Numbered from the stretch's first letter, positions 1 through 10,246 are shown. The stretch is 64,000 bases of DNA from an uncultured Paracoccaceae bacterium (GCA_947498645.1 CANMKS010000001.1:2456032-2520031), one strand, 5' to 3'. Translations and numbers: made by a program. Notes: a model not told the origin generated them from the letters alone.

Positions 1-29
1 CCGTTGATGTTGAATGTTGCGATTTTCAT
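1..29 (-). CDS. xthA: Exodeoxyribonuclease III, N-terminal fragment
   Basis: Only the first nine codons and two further bases lie in the window, reading MKIATFNIN on the reverse strand from the ATG at 29. This is the characteristic opening of the exonuclease III / AP-endonuclease family, in which the Asn of the NIN segment helps bind the catalytic metal. The protein would cut at abasic sites in base-excision repair. The rest runs off the left edge. The identification rests on very few residues and on the location near erpA and dgt, so it is likely but not proven. Confidence 0.6.
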
Positions 30-149
30 GTGCTGACCCTTTGCGTGCTTGGCCTTGGTTTTGGCCAAGGGAGGGGCAAAACGCAACCTTTCCTTCTTGC
101 GGATGGGTCCAATCTGCTATGATGCGGCAGTGATTGAAGGAGATGAACC

Positions 150-1598
150 ATGATCCGTGCATTCATCGTTGCGCTATGCCTGATCCTCGCGAGTGTGCAA
201 CTGGCACTGGCGGACTTGCCTACAACCACTGCCGCCATGCGCGCCGAGATTGCACAGCGCGAGGCGGTGCTTGATGCGCTTTATGGTCCCAAGGCGGTTG
301 AGCAGACGCTGATTGATGCCTTTGATCGGGGCGGCGTCGGTTGGGCGTCAGGCCAATATGCCGACAGTTGGAGCGGGTGGATCTATCTCGACTGGGACAG
401 TGTTGATGATTTCTATTGGCACGCGGACCGTGCGGTGCAGGACTGGGCTGGGAACTGGCAGCAAACAGGCCTGGATGAGGCCGAGGTCACAGCGATCCTA
501 GAAACCGGCATGGCCGCATTTCGGCGCATGGATGCGCAGATCGGGCGCGTGTTTGATCTGCGCTTGGCTTTGACGGTACAAAGCGGCCGGATTGCGGACC
601 GGGGGCATGCGGCGTCTTTGGCGGGGCAACGTGATCTTTATGACTATTACCGCGCCTTGGGGGACCGGGTCTATGACAACTGGCCTTATAAGCCAATCCG
701 ATCCTACGGCGACATACGTGTGTTCCCGCCTGTGCCCCAAGACGGGCAGGCGGTGACCGATATGTCCGCATGGGCCATTGCCCGTGCAGAGGAGTTTGCG
801 CAGGCGGCCATTGCCTCGGGTGATACAAATGATCTGCACCGCGCCATTCAAGAGGGCCGCAATGCACTGCTTTACTATGACGGGACACAGGCGGATGAGA
901 TCCGCACAATCCTGACCTACATGGAAGATCGTGTGCGCTACGGAGAGCAGCCGCTGGACGCAATCTTTGATCAATTGACCGGGTTGCCGGACGGGCCACT
1001 GCGCGATGCCTTGCTGGGGCAGGCCGAGGACGGAATCATGGACCGGATGGGGCATCTGATCACGCTGATGGGGGCAGGGGCGCAGACCGAAGAGGAACAG
1101 CGCACCACAGTGACCCAAGCCCTTGGGCTGGCCCAGCAGTTGGTGATGTTGCGCGATGATCTGGATGATCCGATCAGCCTGCCATCCGGGGCAATCCGGG
1201 CCGTCAACGGTCTGCGCAGTTTTACCGCGCTGATGGATCTCGCGCGCGACGGTGATGCCGATGCGCAGCAGGTGGTGGGCATGGTCAATGATCTGGCGGG
1301 TACAACCTCTACAATTGTGTCACCCACAGCGCCCTTTGCTGTGCCTGCGGCCATGGTCGCCGCAGAACTGCAACAGGTGAAAGAGGCTTGGAGCCACGGC
1401 AGTGACGCGATGGCAGGTGTGCGTGATGCCATTGCCGGTGACCCAAACGGGGTGGCGCGGGCCGAGGCAGCGGGGCGACGCCTGCAAGCAGCATTGGACC
1501 CGCGCACGATCGGCAAGGCGATGTCGGTCGAGGGGCTGAAAGCCTCTGTTGCGAACATCCCGATCGTGCGCAGCATCGTGGGGTTCTTTACCGGTTAG
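150..1598 (+). CDS. Conserved exported protein of unknown function
   Basis: I do not recognise a family. The 482-residue product starts with a clear Sec signal peptide (Arg, then a hydrophobic run to about residue 19, cleavage likely after ALA-21), so it should be periplasmic or secreted. The mature part is acidic, rich in Ala and Asp, and mostly alpha-helical by composition. There is a Trp/Tyr/Asp-rich patch at about residues 66-100 and no second membrane span. No catalytic motif is obvious. The ATG at 150 is preceded by a GAAGGAGA ribosome site. The gene is divergent from xthA and stands alone. GC content and codon use match the core genome. Confidence 0.8.
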   Translation: MIRAFIVALCLILASVQLALADLPTTTAAMRAEIAQREAVLDALYGPKAVEQTLIDAFDRGGVGWASGQYADSWSGWIYLDWDSVDDFYWHADRAVQDWAGNWQQTGLDEAEVTAILETGMAAFRRMDAQIGRVFDLRLALTVQSGRIADRGHAASLAGQRDLYDYYRALGDRVYDNWPYKPIRSYGDIRVFPPVPQDGQAVTDMSAWAIARAEEFAQAAIASGDTNDLHRAIQEGRNALLYYDGTQADEIRTILTYMEDRVRYGEQPLDAIFDQLTGLPDGPLRDALLGQAEDGIMDRMGHLITLMGAGAQTEEEQRTTVTQALGLAQQLVMLRDDLDDPISLPSGAIRAVNGLRSFTALMDLARDGDADAQQVVGMVNDLAGTTSTIVSPTAPFAVPAAMVAAELQQVKEAWSHGSDAMAGVRDAIAGDPNGVARAEAAGRRLQAALDPRTIGKAMSVEGLKASVANIPIVRSIVGFFTG

Positions 1599-1897
1599 CC
1601 ATGTGCATTTGACGTGCCGCGCTGAATGACATGGCATTCTGGGGCAACCGCTGCTGTATGCATCGCCCGACCTGGGGATACTGGCCGGAAGAGCGCAAAG
1701 GGCGGCGTGTCATGGTGAAGGGTGACCGGCCGATTTAGGGGGCTTGCCTGCACTTTTTGGGGCGAGCGATAAGACGTATCGCGTGAGGGGGCATTCTTCA
1801 AATCAGCTTGCCCGCATGTCGGGTGTGCGGGACGAAGCTGTCGTTGAATTCTAGATCGAGTATTCGCAAACGAGACAAGATACGGTATCCGAACTCC
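1599..1897. other. Gene-free stretch between exported protein and low-GC gene
   Basis: This spacer of about 300 bases has no open frame with a credible start. Composition falls from core-like on the left to AT-richer after about 1800, which marks the edge of the low-GC patch holding the next gene. No clear terminator hairpin with a T-run was found after 1598. Confidence 0.4.
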
Positions 1898-2266
1898 ATG
1901 AAACTCGAACTTCTATACAATTTAGTCCAAAGTCTTTGGCCGGAAAAAATAGCCATCGATGATGCGATAGTTTTTAGTGAAATTTCAGGTCGGTTTCCCC
2001 AACTCGTCAAAGCCAATGATCAAGCAGAAGTTGTTGTTGAAGATAGAAATATTTACAATGACTTACACCGCTTGGCAGTTTGGTCATTTTATCAAGAAAT
2101 TCACGAAATTGCTCTGCAATCACACCGGTTAGGTAGGACAAACCTAAATTCCACAGATGTTACGATCCTGATGTTCGATGTCCGAGTGCGTCTGAACCTA
2201 AAGCGTGAAGGTTGGGAAAATATAAAAGCGTCTTATGAGCGCGCGAACTCTGTCCGGAGTTCGTAG
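1898..2266 (+). CDS. Small hypothetical protein, low-GC
   Basis: I do not recognise this protein. From the ATG at 1898 it has 122 residues. It is soluble, with alternating charged and hydrophobic segments typical of a folded helical protein and no signal peptide. The frame stays open upstream to 1808, but the 1898 start gives the cleaner N-terminus (MKLELLYNLVQ). The region is clearly richer in A/T than its neighbours, which suggests recent acquisition. No partner gene adjoins it. It could be a recently acquired orphan or a remnant; that it is coding is likely because the reading frame is long for such AT-rich DNA. Confidence 0.5.
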   Translation: MKLELLYNLVQSLWPEKIAIDDAIVFSEISGRFPQLVKANDQAEVVVEDRNIYNDLHRLAVWSFYQEIHEIALQSHRLGRTNLNSTDVTILMFDVRVRLNLKREGWENIKASYERANSVRSS

Positions 2267-2321
2267 TGGGACGGTAAAATGGGCTCTGTACTGCCATTGC
2301 AAACAACAACAGCCAGCTTGC

Positions 2322-2648
2322 CTACATCGAAAATGACGTCCCGCAGCCACAAGATGACGTCGCATTGGGGTTGTTGATCACGAACCGTGCGCCGATCAGT
2401 TCTTCGGTGAAATCAATCGTGGCATCCGCGAGGAAGGGCAGTGAGACAGAATCGATCACAACCGCTTCCCCCTGATCGGACAGGACCAGATCATCGTCCT
2501 TGGCCTCATCCAGATCAATCTCATACTGAAAGCCGGAACAGCCGCCGCCTTCCACCGCAATACGCAGCGCCTTGCCTTGGGCGGATGCGCCGATCTCGGC
2601 CAGGCGTTCGAACGCGCGGGGGGTGACTTTGGGTGGGACGGTGAACAT
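2322..2648 (-). CDS. erpA: Iron-sulfur cluster insertion protein, HesB/IscA/ErpA type
   Basis: This A-type Fe-S carrier of 108 residues would receive clusters from the SUF machinery and pass them to apo-proteins in the cytoplasm. The three conserved cluster-binding cysteines are present: Cys37 in GGGCSGF, and Cys100 and Cys102 in the C-terminal SCGCGTSF motif. Length matches the family. It is divergent from dgt with a short shared upstream region. ErpA and IscA/SufA are hard to separate by sequence alone. The position next to dgt, away from the suf operon at 52-60 kb, favours ErpA. Confidence 0.88.
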   Translation of the reverse strand: MFTVPPKVTPRAFERLAEIGASAQGKALRIAVEGGGCSGFQYEIDLDEAKDDDLVLSDQGEAVVIDSVSLPFLADATIDFTEELIGARFVINNPNATSSCGCGTSFSM

Positions 2649-2723
2649 CTGTCAGGCCTATCAGTTCGGGTCTGCTTCCAATATAGGTAAGGCAGGCAAA
2701 CACGACAAGACAGGCAATTCACG

Positions 2724-3896
2724 ATGGCAGCGCCATATGCGACCGATCCCGCAAACCCGCGGGGGCGGCTTTACCCCGAAGAAGAAAGCACCTTCCGCTC
2801 GCCGTTTCAGCGGGATCGTGACCGTATCATCCATGCGAGCGCCTTTCGCAGGCTCAAGCATAAGACCCAGGTGTTTATTGAACACGAGGGCGATTATTTT
2901 CGCACGCGCCTGACCCATTCGATCGAGGTGGCACAGGTGGCGCGCACGGTGGCCGCAGCGCTTGATCTGAACGTGGAGCTGACCGAGGCCGTCGCTCTGG
3001 CCCATGACCTTGGCCACACGCCCTTTGGCCATACCGGAGAGGAGGCGCTGGATGCATTGATGCAGCCCTATGGCGGTTTTGATCACAATGCGCAGGCGTT
3101 GCATATCGTCACCAATCTGGAACGGCACTATGCCGAATGGGACGGGCTGAACCTGACGTGGGAAAGCCTTGAGGGGATCGCAAAGCATAATGGCCCGGTG
3201 ACGGGGGATATTCCATGGGCGCTGGCCGAATATAACGCGCGCCATGATCTGGAGCTGCACACCCACGCGAGCGCCGAGGCGCAGGCGGCGGCACTGGCGG
3301 ATGACATTGCCTATAACAATCACGACTTGCATGACGGGCTGCGGGCCGAATTGTTCAGCACCGACGAACTGGCCGAGATGCCAATTCTGGATGACTGCTT
3401 TGCCCGCGTCGATGCCATATACCCTGATCTGAACTATTACCGCCGCCGTCACGAGGCGTTGCGCCGGTTCTTTGGTGTGCTGGTGGAGGACGTCATTACC
3501 GTCAGCCGCCGCAACCTGACGGAGCTTGCCCCGGCAACGGTGCATGATATTCGCCATGCGGGGCGCATGATGGTGCAGTTTTCGCCAGACCTTTGGACCG
3601 ACCTCAAGGTGATCCGCAAATTCCTGTTTGAACGCATGTATCGCGCGCCCGCTGTGGTTGAAATGCGCGTGGTTGTCACGCAGATGGTCAATGACCTTTT
3701 CCCGTTTTTCATGAGCAACACCAATGAGTTACCCAAGCAATGGCGCAAGGACGTGGCCGACGCTCCTGACGAAACGGCCTTGGCAAGGATCGTTTCGGAC
3801 TACATTGCAGGGATGACCGACCGTTTTGCCATTCAGGAGCATGAGCGCCTGATCGGTGGCGAAAAGATACCAGCAGGAGTGATTGATGGCAGTTGA
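2724..3896 (+). CDS. dgt: Deoxyguanosinetriphosphate triphosphohydrolase-like protein
   Basis: An HD-domain dNTP triphosphohydrolase of 390 residues, expected to split dNTPs into deoxynucleoside and tripolyphosphate. The metal-binding HD pair is in the AHDLGHTPFGH motif near residues 92-102. The preceding FRRLKHKTQV and RTRLTHSIEVAQ segments are typical of dGTPase-like proteins, and THS supplies another metal ligand. Length fits the shorter bacterial dGTPase-like subfamily rather than E. coli Dgt. The stop overlaps the start of the following antiporter gene by 11 nt, so the two are probably co-translated. Confidence 0.92.
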   Translation: MAAPYATDPANPRGRLYPEEESTFRSPFQRDRDRIIHASAFRRLKHKTQVFIEHEGDYFRTRLTHSIEVAQVARTVAAALDLNVELTEAVALAHDLGHTPFGHTGEEALDALMQPYGGFDHNAQALHIVTNLERHYAEWDGLNLTWESLEGIAKHNGPVTGDIPWALAEYNARHDLELHTHASAEAQAAALADDIAYNNHDLHDGLRAELFSTDELAEMPILDDCFARVDAIYPDLNYYRRRHEALRRFFGVLVEDVITVSRRNLTELAPATVHDIRHAGRMMVQFSPDLWTDLKVIRKFLFERMYRAPAVVEMRVVVTQMVNDLFPFFMSNTNELPKQWRKDVADAPDETALARIVSDYIAGMTDRFAIQEHERLIGGEKIPAGVIDGS

Positions 3897-5727
3897 AACC
3901 GCAGCAGGGGCGATGCAGCCCGCGATGGCAATCGCACTTGTCGGTGCGCTGGGTGTGGGGTCGCAATGGCTGGCCTGGCGGCTGCGGATGCCTGCGATTG
4001 TATTGATGTTGTTGGCCGGGGTGCTGGTTGGTCCGGTCTTTGGCATCTTTGATCCCGCCCGCGACATCGGGGGGCTGATGGCCCCGATCATTTCTATCGC
4101 GGTGGCGATTATCCTGTTTGAGGGCGGGCTGACGTTGAACCTGCATTCCTTGCAGGACGCAGCCAAAGGCGTCAAACGGCTGGTGTTTATCGGCGCGCCG
4201 CTGGGCTGGCTGACCTCTGCCTTGGCGCTGCGCTATGGTGCCGGGCTCAGCTGGGAAAGTGCCGCCGTTTTTGGTGGCATCATGATAGTGACCGGTCCAA
4301 CCGTGATTGCCCCGTTGCTGCGGACCGCGCGGCTTTCGAAGCGCCCCGCAGCCCTGTTGCAATGGGAAGCGATTATCAACGATCCCATCGGTGCGTTGGC
4401 GGCTGTGCTTGCGTTCTCGGTTGTTCTGGTGCTGAACACGGCCACGACGTTTGGCGCAGCGATGGTGGAATTGCTGATCGGCGTTGTTGTTGCAACCATT
4501 CTGGGTGGTGCTGCGGGTTGGGGCCTTGCGCGGGCGTTCAAGCGCGGGCAGGTGCCCGAATACATGAAGGTGCCGGTGCTGTTTGCCTTACTGGTCGCGG
4601 TCTTTGCCGTTTCTGACATGGTGCTGCATGAAAGCGGGCTGCTGGCTGTGACGATCATGGGGATCGTGATCGCAAATGCAAACCTGCCCAGCTACGAAGA
4701 ACTGCGCCGGTTCAAGGAACACGCGACCGTCCTGCTGGTGTCGGGTGTGTTTATCCTGCTGGCCGCAGGGCTGGATGTGGACGCGCTTTGGGGGCTGAAC
4801 TGGCGGGCGTTGCTGTTTGTGGCGCTGGTCATCTTTGTGGCGCGGCCTGTGACCGTTCTGGTGTCGCTTTTGGGGTCTGGCGTGCCATGGCGGGAACAGC
4901 TTCTGGTGGCGTTCACCGGGCCGCGCGGCGTTGTGCTGATCGCGGTTGCGGGTCTTTTCGGTGACCGTTTGTTGAACCTTGGGTTCGCGGATGCCGCGCT
5001 GATTGCGCCGCTCGCCTTTGTGCTGGTGTCCTTTACCGTGGTGCTGCATGGCTTCACGCTCAAACCGTTTGCGCGCTGGCTGGGGCTGACGGGGGCGGAC
5101 ACGCCGGGCGTTGTCATTATCGGCGGGTCAAACTGGACAACGGCCTTTGCCGAAGCCTTGCAAAAGGCCGAGATCCCCGTGTTGATGACCGACCCCAATT
5201 TTGGTCACCTGCGGGCGGCGCGGGCGGCGGGGATCAGCACGTTTTCCGGCGATATCCTGTCAGAAGCGGCTGAACAGCGGGTAGAGCTGGTCAGCTATGC
5301 CACCATCGTCGCCGCAACCGACAACGATGCTTATAATACGCTTGTGGCCACTGATCTGGCACCGGAATTCGGACGCGAAAACGTGTTTCAGGTGATGCGC
5401 GAAAAGGGCAGCAGTGCGCGGCATCAACTGCCCAGAACGCTGGGTGGCCGCTGGTTTGGACCCGAAAAGACGCACAGTGAACTGGAACAGTTGATCCGCG
5501 ACGGCTGGTCGTTTCGGATCACGCGCCTGACCGAGGAATTTTCGCTTGAGGATTGGCGCAGTGAACGCCCCGACGCCCACCTGATCGCGCGCATTGCACC
5601 CGATGGGACCATCAAATTGATCCGCAAGGATGAAGATGTGAACCCGAAACCCGATGTGCGCCTGATCGCGCTGCGCGGGCCTTCTGATGCTGGGGATGCG
5701 CAACCGCCCGCCGAACAAGGGGGCTGA
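3886..5727 (+). CDS. CPA-family cation:proton antiporter with C-terminal TrkA-N domain
   Basis: The first ~400 residues form an integral membrane exchanger of about 12 hydrophobic segments. They include the LLAGVLVGP and [10 protein letters not shown] segments near the N-terminus and a conserved INDPIGA motif near residues 165-175, where the Asp is expected to be the ion-coupling acid. A Rossmann-like RCK/TrkA-N domain follows ([18 protein letters not shown] near residue 405, then ATDNDAYN), suggesting nucleotide-controlled Na+/H+ or K+/H+ exchange. The ATG at 3886 has a CAGGAGTG ribosome site; a TTG codon lies just before it. It overlaps dgt and sits between dgt and argS. The transported ion cannot be decided from sequence. 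Confidence 0.88.
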   Translation: MAVETAAGAMQPAMAIALVGALGVGSQWLAWRLRMPAIVLMLLAGVLVGPVFGIFDPARDIGGLMAPIISIAVAIILFEGGLTLNLHSLQDAAKGVKRLVFIGAPLGWLTSALALRYGAGLSWESAAVFGGIMIVTGPTVIAPLLRTARLSKRPAALLQWEAIINDPIGALAAVLAFSVVLVLNTATTFGAAMVELLIGVVVATILGGAAGWGLARAFKRGQVPEYMKVPVLFALLVAVFAVSDMVLHESGLLAVTIMGIVIANANLPSYEELRRFKEHATVLLVSGVFILLAAGLDVDALWGLNWRALLFVALVIFVARPVTVLVSLLGSGVPWREQLLVAFTGPRGVVLIAVAGLFGDRLLNLGFADAALIAPLAFVLVSFTVVLHGFTLKPFARWLGLTGADTPGVVIIGGSNWTTAFAEALQKAEIPVLMTDPNFGHLRAARAAGISTFSGDILSEAAEQRVELVSYATIVAATDNDAYNTLVATDLAPEFGRENVFQVMREKGSSARHQLPRTLGGRWFGPEKTHSELEQLIRDGWSFRITRLTEEFSLEDWRSERPDAHLIARIAPDGTIKLIRKDEDVNPKPDVRLIALRGPSDAGDAQPPAEQGG

Positions 5728-5801
5728 TCAAGGCACAAAAGGCTGTTGCCCTGCCCAAGCAGGGTGGTAAACCGCGCAGGATACTTATTTGGGCTGATCC
5801 A

Positions 5802-7541
5802 ATGAACCTTTTTGCCGATATTCGCACCCTTGTGCTGACCTGCCTTGACCAATTGGTCGCCGAAGGCACGCTGCCAGAGGGCCTTGCCACTGCTGCCGTC
5901 TCGGTTGAACCACCACGCGATGCGGCCCATGGCGACATGGCCACAAATGCCGCGATGGTGCTGGCGAAGCCTGCGAAAATGAACCCGCGGGTGATTGCAG
6001 AAGCCTTGGCGGCCAAGCTGCTGGCCGACCCAAAGGTCGCCGTAGCCGAGGTTGCCGGCCCCGGTTTCCTGAACATGCGGCTGGTGCCAGAGATTTGGCA
6101 GGGCGTGGTCAAGGCCACGCTGACAGACCCCGCCTATGGCCAATCCACGCTGGGGCAGGGCCAAAAGATGATGGTCGAATATGTTTCAGCCAATCCCACC
6201 GGTCCGCTGCACGTCGGCCATACCCGCGGCGCCGTGTTTGGCGATGCGCTGGCGCGGTTGCTGGATTATGCAGGCTTTGACGTCACCAAGGAATATTACA
6301 TCAACGACGGCGGCGCGCAGGTCGATGTGCTCGCGCGGTCAGTATACCTGCGGTATCTGGAAGCACACGGGCAAGAGGTGGCGTTCCCGGATGGGACATA
6401 TCCCGGCGATTACCTCAAGCCGGTGGGTGAGGCGCTGAAGGCCAAGGTTGGCGACGCATTTGTCGACAAGGGTGAACAGTTCTGGCTGCAAGAGATCCGG
6501 GAATTCGCCACCGAAGCGATGATGGATCTGATCCGGGCCGATCTGGCGCAGCTTGGCGTTGTGATGGATAGCTTCTATTCTGAAAAATCGCTCTACGGCA
6601 CTGGATTGATTGAAAAAGCCATTGCTGAACTTGACGAGAAGGGCCTGATCTACCGGGGCGTGCTGGAGCCGCCCAAAGGCAAGATGCCCGAAGATTGGGA
6701 ACCACGCGAACAGGTGCTGTTCAAATCGACCGCGCACGGTGACGACGTGGACCGGCCCGTGCAGAAATCCGATGGCTCATGGACATATTTTGCCCCCGAT
6801 ATCGCCTATCACTATGACAAGGTGCAGCGGGGCTTTGACCAGTTGATTGACGTCTTTGGCGCGGATCATGGCGGCTATGTAAAACGGATGAAGGCGGCCG
6901 TTTCGGCCCTGTCGGATGGCAAGGTGCCGCTGGATGTCAAGCTGACGCAGCTGGTGAAGCTATACAAGAACGGCGAGCCGTTCAAAATGTCCAAGCGGGC
7001 AGGGACGTTTGTGACCCTGCGCGATGTGGTCGATCAGGTTGGCGCGAATGTGACCCGGTTCCACATGCTGACGCGCAAGAATGACGCGCCGCTGGACTTT
7101 GATTTTGACAAGGTTTTGGAGCAATCCAAAGACAACCCCGTGTTTTATGTGAACTACGCTTACGCGCGGGTGAACTCTGCCGTGGGCAAAGCGGGGGCGT
7201 TTACGGATGTGTCCGATGCCACCCTGGCCGGCGTGGATCTGTCCGGCCTGACCCATGACGCCGAACTGACGCTGATCAAAAAGCTCGCTGAATGGCCCCG
7301 GCTGGTGGAAATTGCCGCAAAAGGGCATGAGCCGCATCGGGTTGCGTTCTACCTCTACGATCTCGCCTCGGATTTCCACGCGCTTTACCATCAGGGCAAC
7401 GCGGATGAGAGCCTGCGGTTTGTGCAAGAGGGTGACTCAGATACCACACAGGCGAAAATTGCCCTGATCCGGGCCGTAGCAATTGTTATTTTGCACGGTT
7501 TGGGTATTCTTGGTGTCACTCCGGCGGAAGAGATGCGCTAA
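5802..7541 (+). CDS. argS: Arginyl-tRNA synthetase
   Basis: A class I aminoacyl-tRNA synthetase of 579 residues that charges tRNA-Arg, such as the tRNA-Arg gene at 60.7 kb. The N-terminal additional domain is followed by the HIGH-type signature [10 protein letters not shown] near residue 137 and the KMSKRAGT signature near residue 395. The C-terminus is the family-specific helical anticodon-binding region ending in LHGLGILGV. Length is normal. It leads into the SPOR protein gene and likely heads or continues the same transcript as nagZ-scpA-scpB. Confidence 0.97.
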   Translation: MNLFADIRTLVLTCLDQLVAEGTLPEGLATAAVSVEPPRDAAHGDMATNAAMVLAKPAKMNPRVIAEALAAKLLADPKVAVAEVAGPGFLNMRLVPEIWQGVVKATLTDPAYGQSTLGQGQKMMVEYVSANPTGPLHVGHTRGAVFGDALARLLDYAGFDVTKEYYINDGGAQVDVLARSVYLRYLEAHGQEVAFPDGTYPGDYLKPVGEALKAKVGDAFVDKGEQFWLQEIREFATEAMMDLIRADLAQLGVVMDSFYSEKSLYGTGLIEKAIAELDEKGLIYRGVLEPPKGKMPEDWEPREQVLFKSTAHGDDVDRPVQKSDGSWTYFAPDIAYHYDKVQRGFDQLIDVFGADHGGYVKRMKAAVSALSDGKVPLDVKLTQLVKLYKNGEPFKMSKRAGTFVTLRDVVDQVGANVTRFHMLTRKNDAPLDFDFDKVLEQSKDNPVFYVNYAYARVNSAVGKAGAFTDVSDATLAGVDLSGLTHDAELTLIKKLAEWPRLVEIAAKGHEPHRVAFYLYDLASDFHALYHQGNADESLRFVQEGDSDTTQAKIALIRAVAIVILHGLGILGVTPAEEMR

Positions 7542-7600
7542 CGCACGACCTGCCGGATGAGCAAACGATGACCCCGCAAAGGGGCGCGCGAGAGGCGAAG

Positions 7601-8455
7601 ATGGCAGTATACGATGAGGGGTTCGCCCCTGCGGCAGGTGCGCCGCGTGTTACCAATTTAGTGAATTTAGCAGGGGCTGCGATGTCCTTTGCCCTGATCC
7701 TTGGCGTTGGGTTTTGGGGGTACAAGTTGATCGTGCGTGACGTCAGCGGCATCCCCGTTGTCCGCGCGATGGAAGGCGATATGCGTGTTCTGCCCGATAA
7801 TCCGGGCGGGGCCGTTGCCATGCATACCGGATTGGCCGTGAACGAAGTGGCCGCAAGCGGCGAAGCGGGCGGGCCTGAGGATACGCTGGTTCTGGCTCCG
7901 CGCACCGCCGGTCTGGCCGCCGAAGACCTTGAGGCGCAGCCGGTGGCCGCTGCTTCGGAGACGACAGCCATTGTCGAAAATGTGCCCGCCGAAGATGAGA
8001 TTGCGGCGCTGGCAGCACAGCTTTCGGCCCTGGCCCCTGCACCGGTTGAACAGACCGCTGTGGTCAACCCCGATGTCATTCCTGCCACGGTGCCGGGTGT
8101 TGCGACATCACCCCGCCCGTCGGTCCGGCCTGCCAGTTTCAAGGTGCCAGCGACAGCAGCGACACCTTCCAGCGAAGTTGCTGTCACAACGGCATCTTTC
8201 CCAACCGGCACCAATCTGGTGCAACTGGGTGCATTCCAATCCCCAACCCTTGCCGCGCAAGAGTGGGCGCGTTTGCAATCCAGCTTTGGCCAGTTGATCG
8301 CGGATCGTGCGCATTTCATCGAAGTCAGCAACCAGAGCGGCGGGACATGGTATCGTCTGCGGGCCAGCGGCTTTGAAGATCGCGCCGAGGCGCGACGCCT
8401 GTGTGCGGCGTTGCAGGCCGAGGGGGCCAATTGTATCGCCGTGGTGGTGAATTAA
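7601..8455 (+). CDS. SPOR domain-containing membrane-anchored protein
   Basis: A single-span inner-membrane protein with a periplasmic peptidoglycan-binding SPOR domain. The transmembrane helix lies near the N-terminus (AGAAMSFALILGVGFWGY). A long Pro/Ala/Val-rich linker follows, and the last ~75 residues (NLVQLGAFQSP to GANCIAVVV) form the SPOR fold that binds denuded septal glycan. I start it at the ATG at 7601, preceded by GAGAGGCGAAG; an in-frame ATG at 7568 would add 11 residues. It is directly upstream of nagZ with abutting codons, linking it to cell-wall turnover and division. Confidence 0.85.
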   Translation: MAVYDEGFAPAAGAPRVTNLVNLAGAAMSFALILGVGFWGYKLIVRDVSGIPVVRAMEGDMRVLPDNPGGAVAMHTGLAVNEVAASGEAGGPEDTLVLAPRTAGLAAEDLEAQPVAAASETTAIVENVPAEDEIAALAAQLSALAPAPVEQTAVVNPDVIPATVPGVATSPRPSVRPASFKVPATAATPSSEVAVTTASFPTGTNLVQLGAFQSPTLAAQEWARLQSSFGQLIADRAHFIEVSNQSGGTWYRLRASGFEDRAEARRLCAALQAEGANCIAVVVN

Positions 8456-9445
8456 GTGAGCATGACAGCTGCGATTTTTGGCCCTGAGGGGCCGGAAATC
8501 ACCGATTGGGAAAATGGGTTCTTTGCCGAAACGCAGCCCTTTGGTTTCATCCTTTTTGCCCGCAATATCGAAAATCCCAATCAACTGCGCCGTCTGACGG
8601 CCGCCCTGCGCGAGGCCGTAGGCCGTGACGCACCGGTTCTGATTGATCAGGAAGGCGGGCGGGTGCAGCGGATGCGCAGCCCGCATTGGCGCGAATACCT
8701 GCCGGCACTTGACCAGATGGCGCAGGCCAGTGACCCGCTGCGCGCGCAGTGGATTCGCAACAGGTTGATCGCCGCAGAACTGCGCGATGTGGGAATTGAT
8801 GTGAACTGTGCGCCCCTTGGCGATATTGCGGATGACACAACGCATCCGGTTCTGAAAAACCGTCTGTATGGCCATGATGTCGAGACGGTGATTGTCGCCG
8901 CGCGCATCTGCGCCGAGGCGCATCTTGCGGGTGGGGTTTTGCCTGTGCTCAAGCATATTCCGGGGCTTGGTCGTGGCTCTTTGGACAGTCATTTGGAATT
9001 GCCGCGCGTCGATGCCTCGCACGCGACCCTTGCCGCGCGCGATTTTGCGACGTTCAGGGCGCTGAATGATCTGCCATTGGGCATGTCCGCGCATATTGTC
9101 TTTTCCCAGATAGATCCAGATGGCCCTGCCACAACATCCGCCAAGATGATCAATTTGATCCGAAAAGAGATCGGTTTTGATGGTCTTTTGATGACGGATG
9201 ATCTGTCGATGGAGGCGCTTTCGGGCACTGTTTCGGAACGTGCTATCGCCGCCCGTAAGGCGGGTTGCGACCTGATCCTGCATTGCAATGGCAAGGCCGC
9301 AGAGATGGTCGAAGTAGCAGCGGCAGGCGGGCAAATGTCGGCTGCGGCCCTGCAACGCGGCAAACGTGCGCTTGCCATGCGAAAACCCCCTGAAAATATT
9401 GACATCCCGCGTCTGGAAGCAGAGTTTGAAGCGCTACTAGACTGA
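8456..9445 (+). CDS. nagZ: Beta-N-acetylhexosaminidase, glycoside hydrolase family 3
   Basis: A cytoplasmic hydrolase that removes N-acetylglucosamine from anhydro-muropeptides in peptidoglycan recycling. The 329-residue protein shows the GH3 core: LIDQEGGRVQRM near residue 62, a KHIPG segment and DSHLELP loop near residues 165-180, and the nucleophile region LLMTDDLSMEAL near residue 245. The usual KHFPGHG motif reads KHIPGLG here, so one conserved His is replaced by Leu; the DSH loop is kept. The GTG start abuts the previous stop, and an ATG lies two codons later. It is followed six bases later by scpA. Confidence 0.93.
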   Translation: MSMTAAIFGPEGPEITDWENGFFAETQPFGFILFARNIENPNQLRRLTAALREAVGRDAPVLIDQEGGRVQRMRSPHWREYLPALDQMAQASDPLRAQWIRNRLIAAELRDVGIDVNCAPLGDIADDTTHPVLKNRLYGHDVETVIVAARICAEAHLAGGVLPVLKHIPGLGRGSLDSHLELPRVDASHATLAARDFATFRALNDLPLGMSAHIVFSQIDPDGPATTSAKMINLIRKEIGFDGLLMTDDLSMEALSGTVSERAIAARKAGCDLILHCNGKAAEMVEVAAAGGQMSAAALQRGKRALAMRKPPENIDIPRLEAEFEALLD

Positions 9446-9451
9446 GGGCAG

Positions 9452-10246
9452 ATGCAAGGCGAGGAATTCCAGGAAGACACGACCAGTGTCAGCGCCCGCG
9501 TGGCCGCTGAGGCCTTGATCGTGGATGTAGGGGCCTTTGAAGGCCCGCTTGATCTGTTGCTGACCCTGTCGCGCACGCAGAAGGTTGATCTGCGCCAGAT
9601 TTCCATTCTTGCCCTGGCTGAACAATATTTGGCTTTTGTAGAGCAGGCCAAGCGCCTGCGGCTGGAGCTTGCCGCTGATTATCTTGTGATGGCCGCGTGG
9701 CTGGCATTTCTGAAGTCCCGCCTGTTGCTACCGCCGGACCCGTCCGAGGAAGGACCATCTGGTGAGGAACTTGCAGCCCACCTTGCCTTTCAGTTGGAAC
9801 GGTTGGAGGCGATGCGCAATTCAGCCGCCAAGCTGATGGCACGTGACCAACTGGGCCGCGATTTCTTTGCCCGTGGCATCACCGAAGACGTGCAGCGCGT
9901 GCGCAAGGTGACCTACACGGCGACCCTGCTGGACCTGATGCAGGGCTACGCGCGTATCCGCACGCGCGACGATTTCCGCCCCTTTGTGATGGACCGTCAG
10001 CACGTCATGACGATGGAGCAGGCGCTGGAGCGGATGCGCGGACTGATCGGCTTTGCGGGTGACTGGACCGATATTCAGACCTATCTGCCCGATGGCTGGG
10101 ACGCCGACCCGCAGCGCCGCAGATCCACCACTGCCGCCACGTTTGCGGCTTCGCTGGAACTGGCCAAGGAAGGCAAGATAGAGATCAGGCAGGGCGAAAA
10201 TTTTGCCCCCATTCAAATTCGCAAGAGAGTGCCCGGCGATGAGTAA
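9452..10246 (+). CDS. scpA: Segregation and condensation protein A
   Basis: The kleisin subunit of the SMC-ScpA-ScpB condensin complex, which organises and segregates the chromosome. The N-terminal FEGPLDLLLTLSRTQKVDL signature (about residues 29-47) is diagnostic, followed by the helical region that contacts the SMC neck and a C-terminal winged-helix segment that contacts the SMC head. The 264-residue length is normal. The coding end overlaps scpB by 8 nt, matching the fixed partnership of the two proteins. Confidence 0.95.
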   Translation: MQGEEFQEDTTSVSARVAAEALIVDVGAFEGPLDLLLTLSRTQKVDLRQISILALAEQYLAFVEQAKRLRLELAADYLVMAAWLAFLKSRLLLPPDPSEEGPSGEELAAHLAFQLERLEAMRNSAAKLMARDQLGRDFFARGITEDVQRVRKVTYTATLLDLMQGYARIRTRDDFRPFVMDRQHVMTMEQALERMRGLIGFAGDWTDIQTYLPDGWDADPQRRRSTTAATFAASLELAKEGKIEIRQGENFAPIQIRKRVPGDE

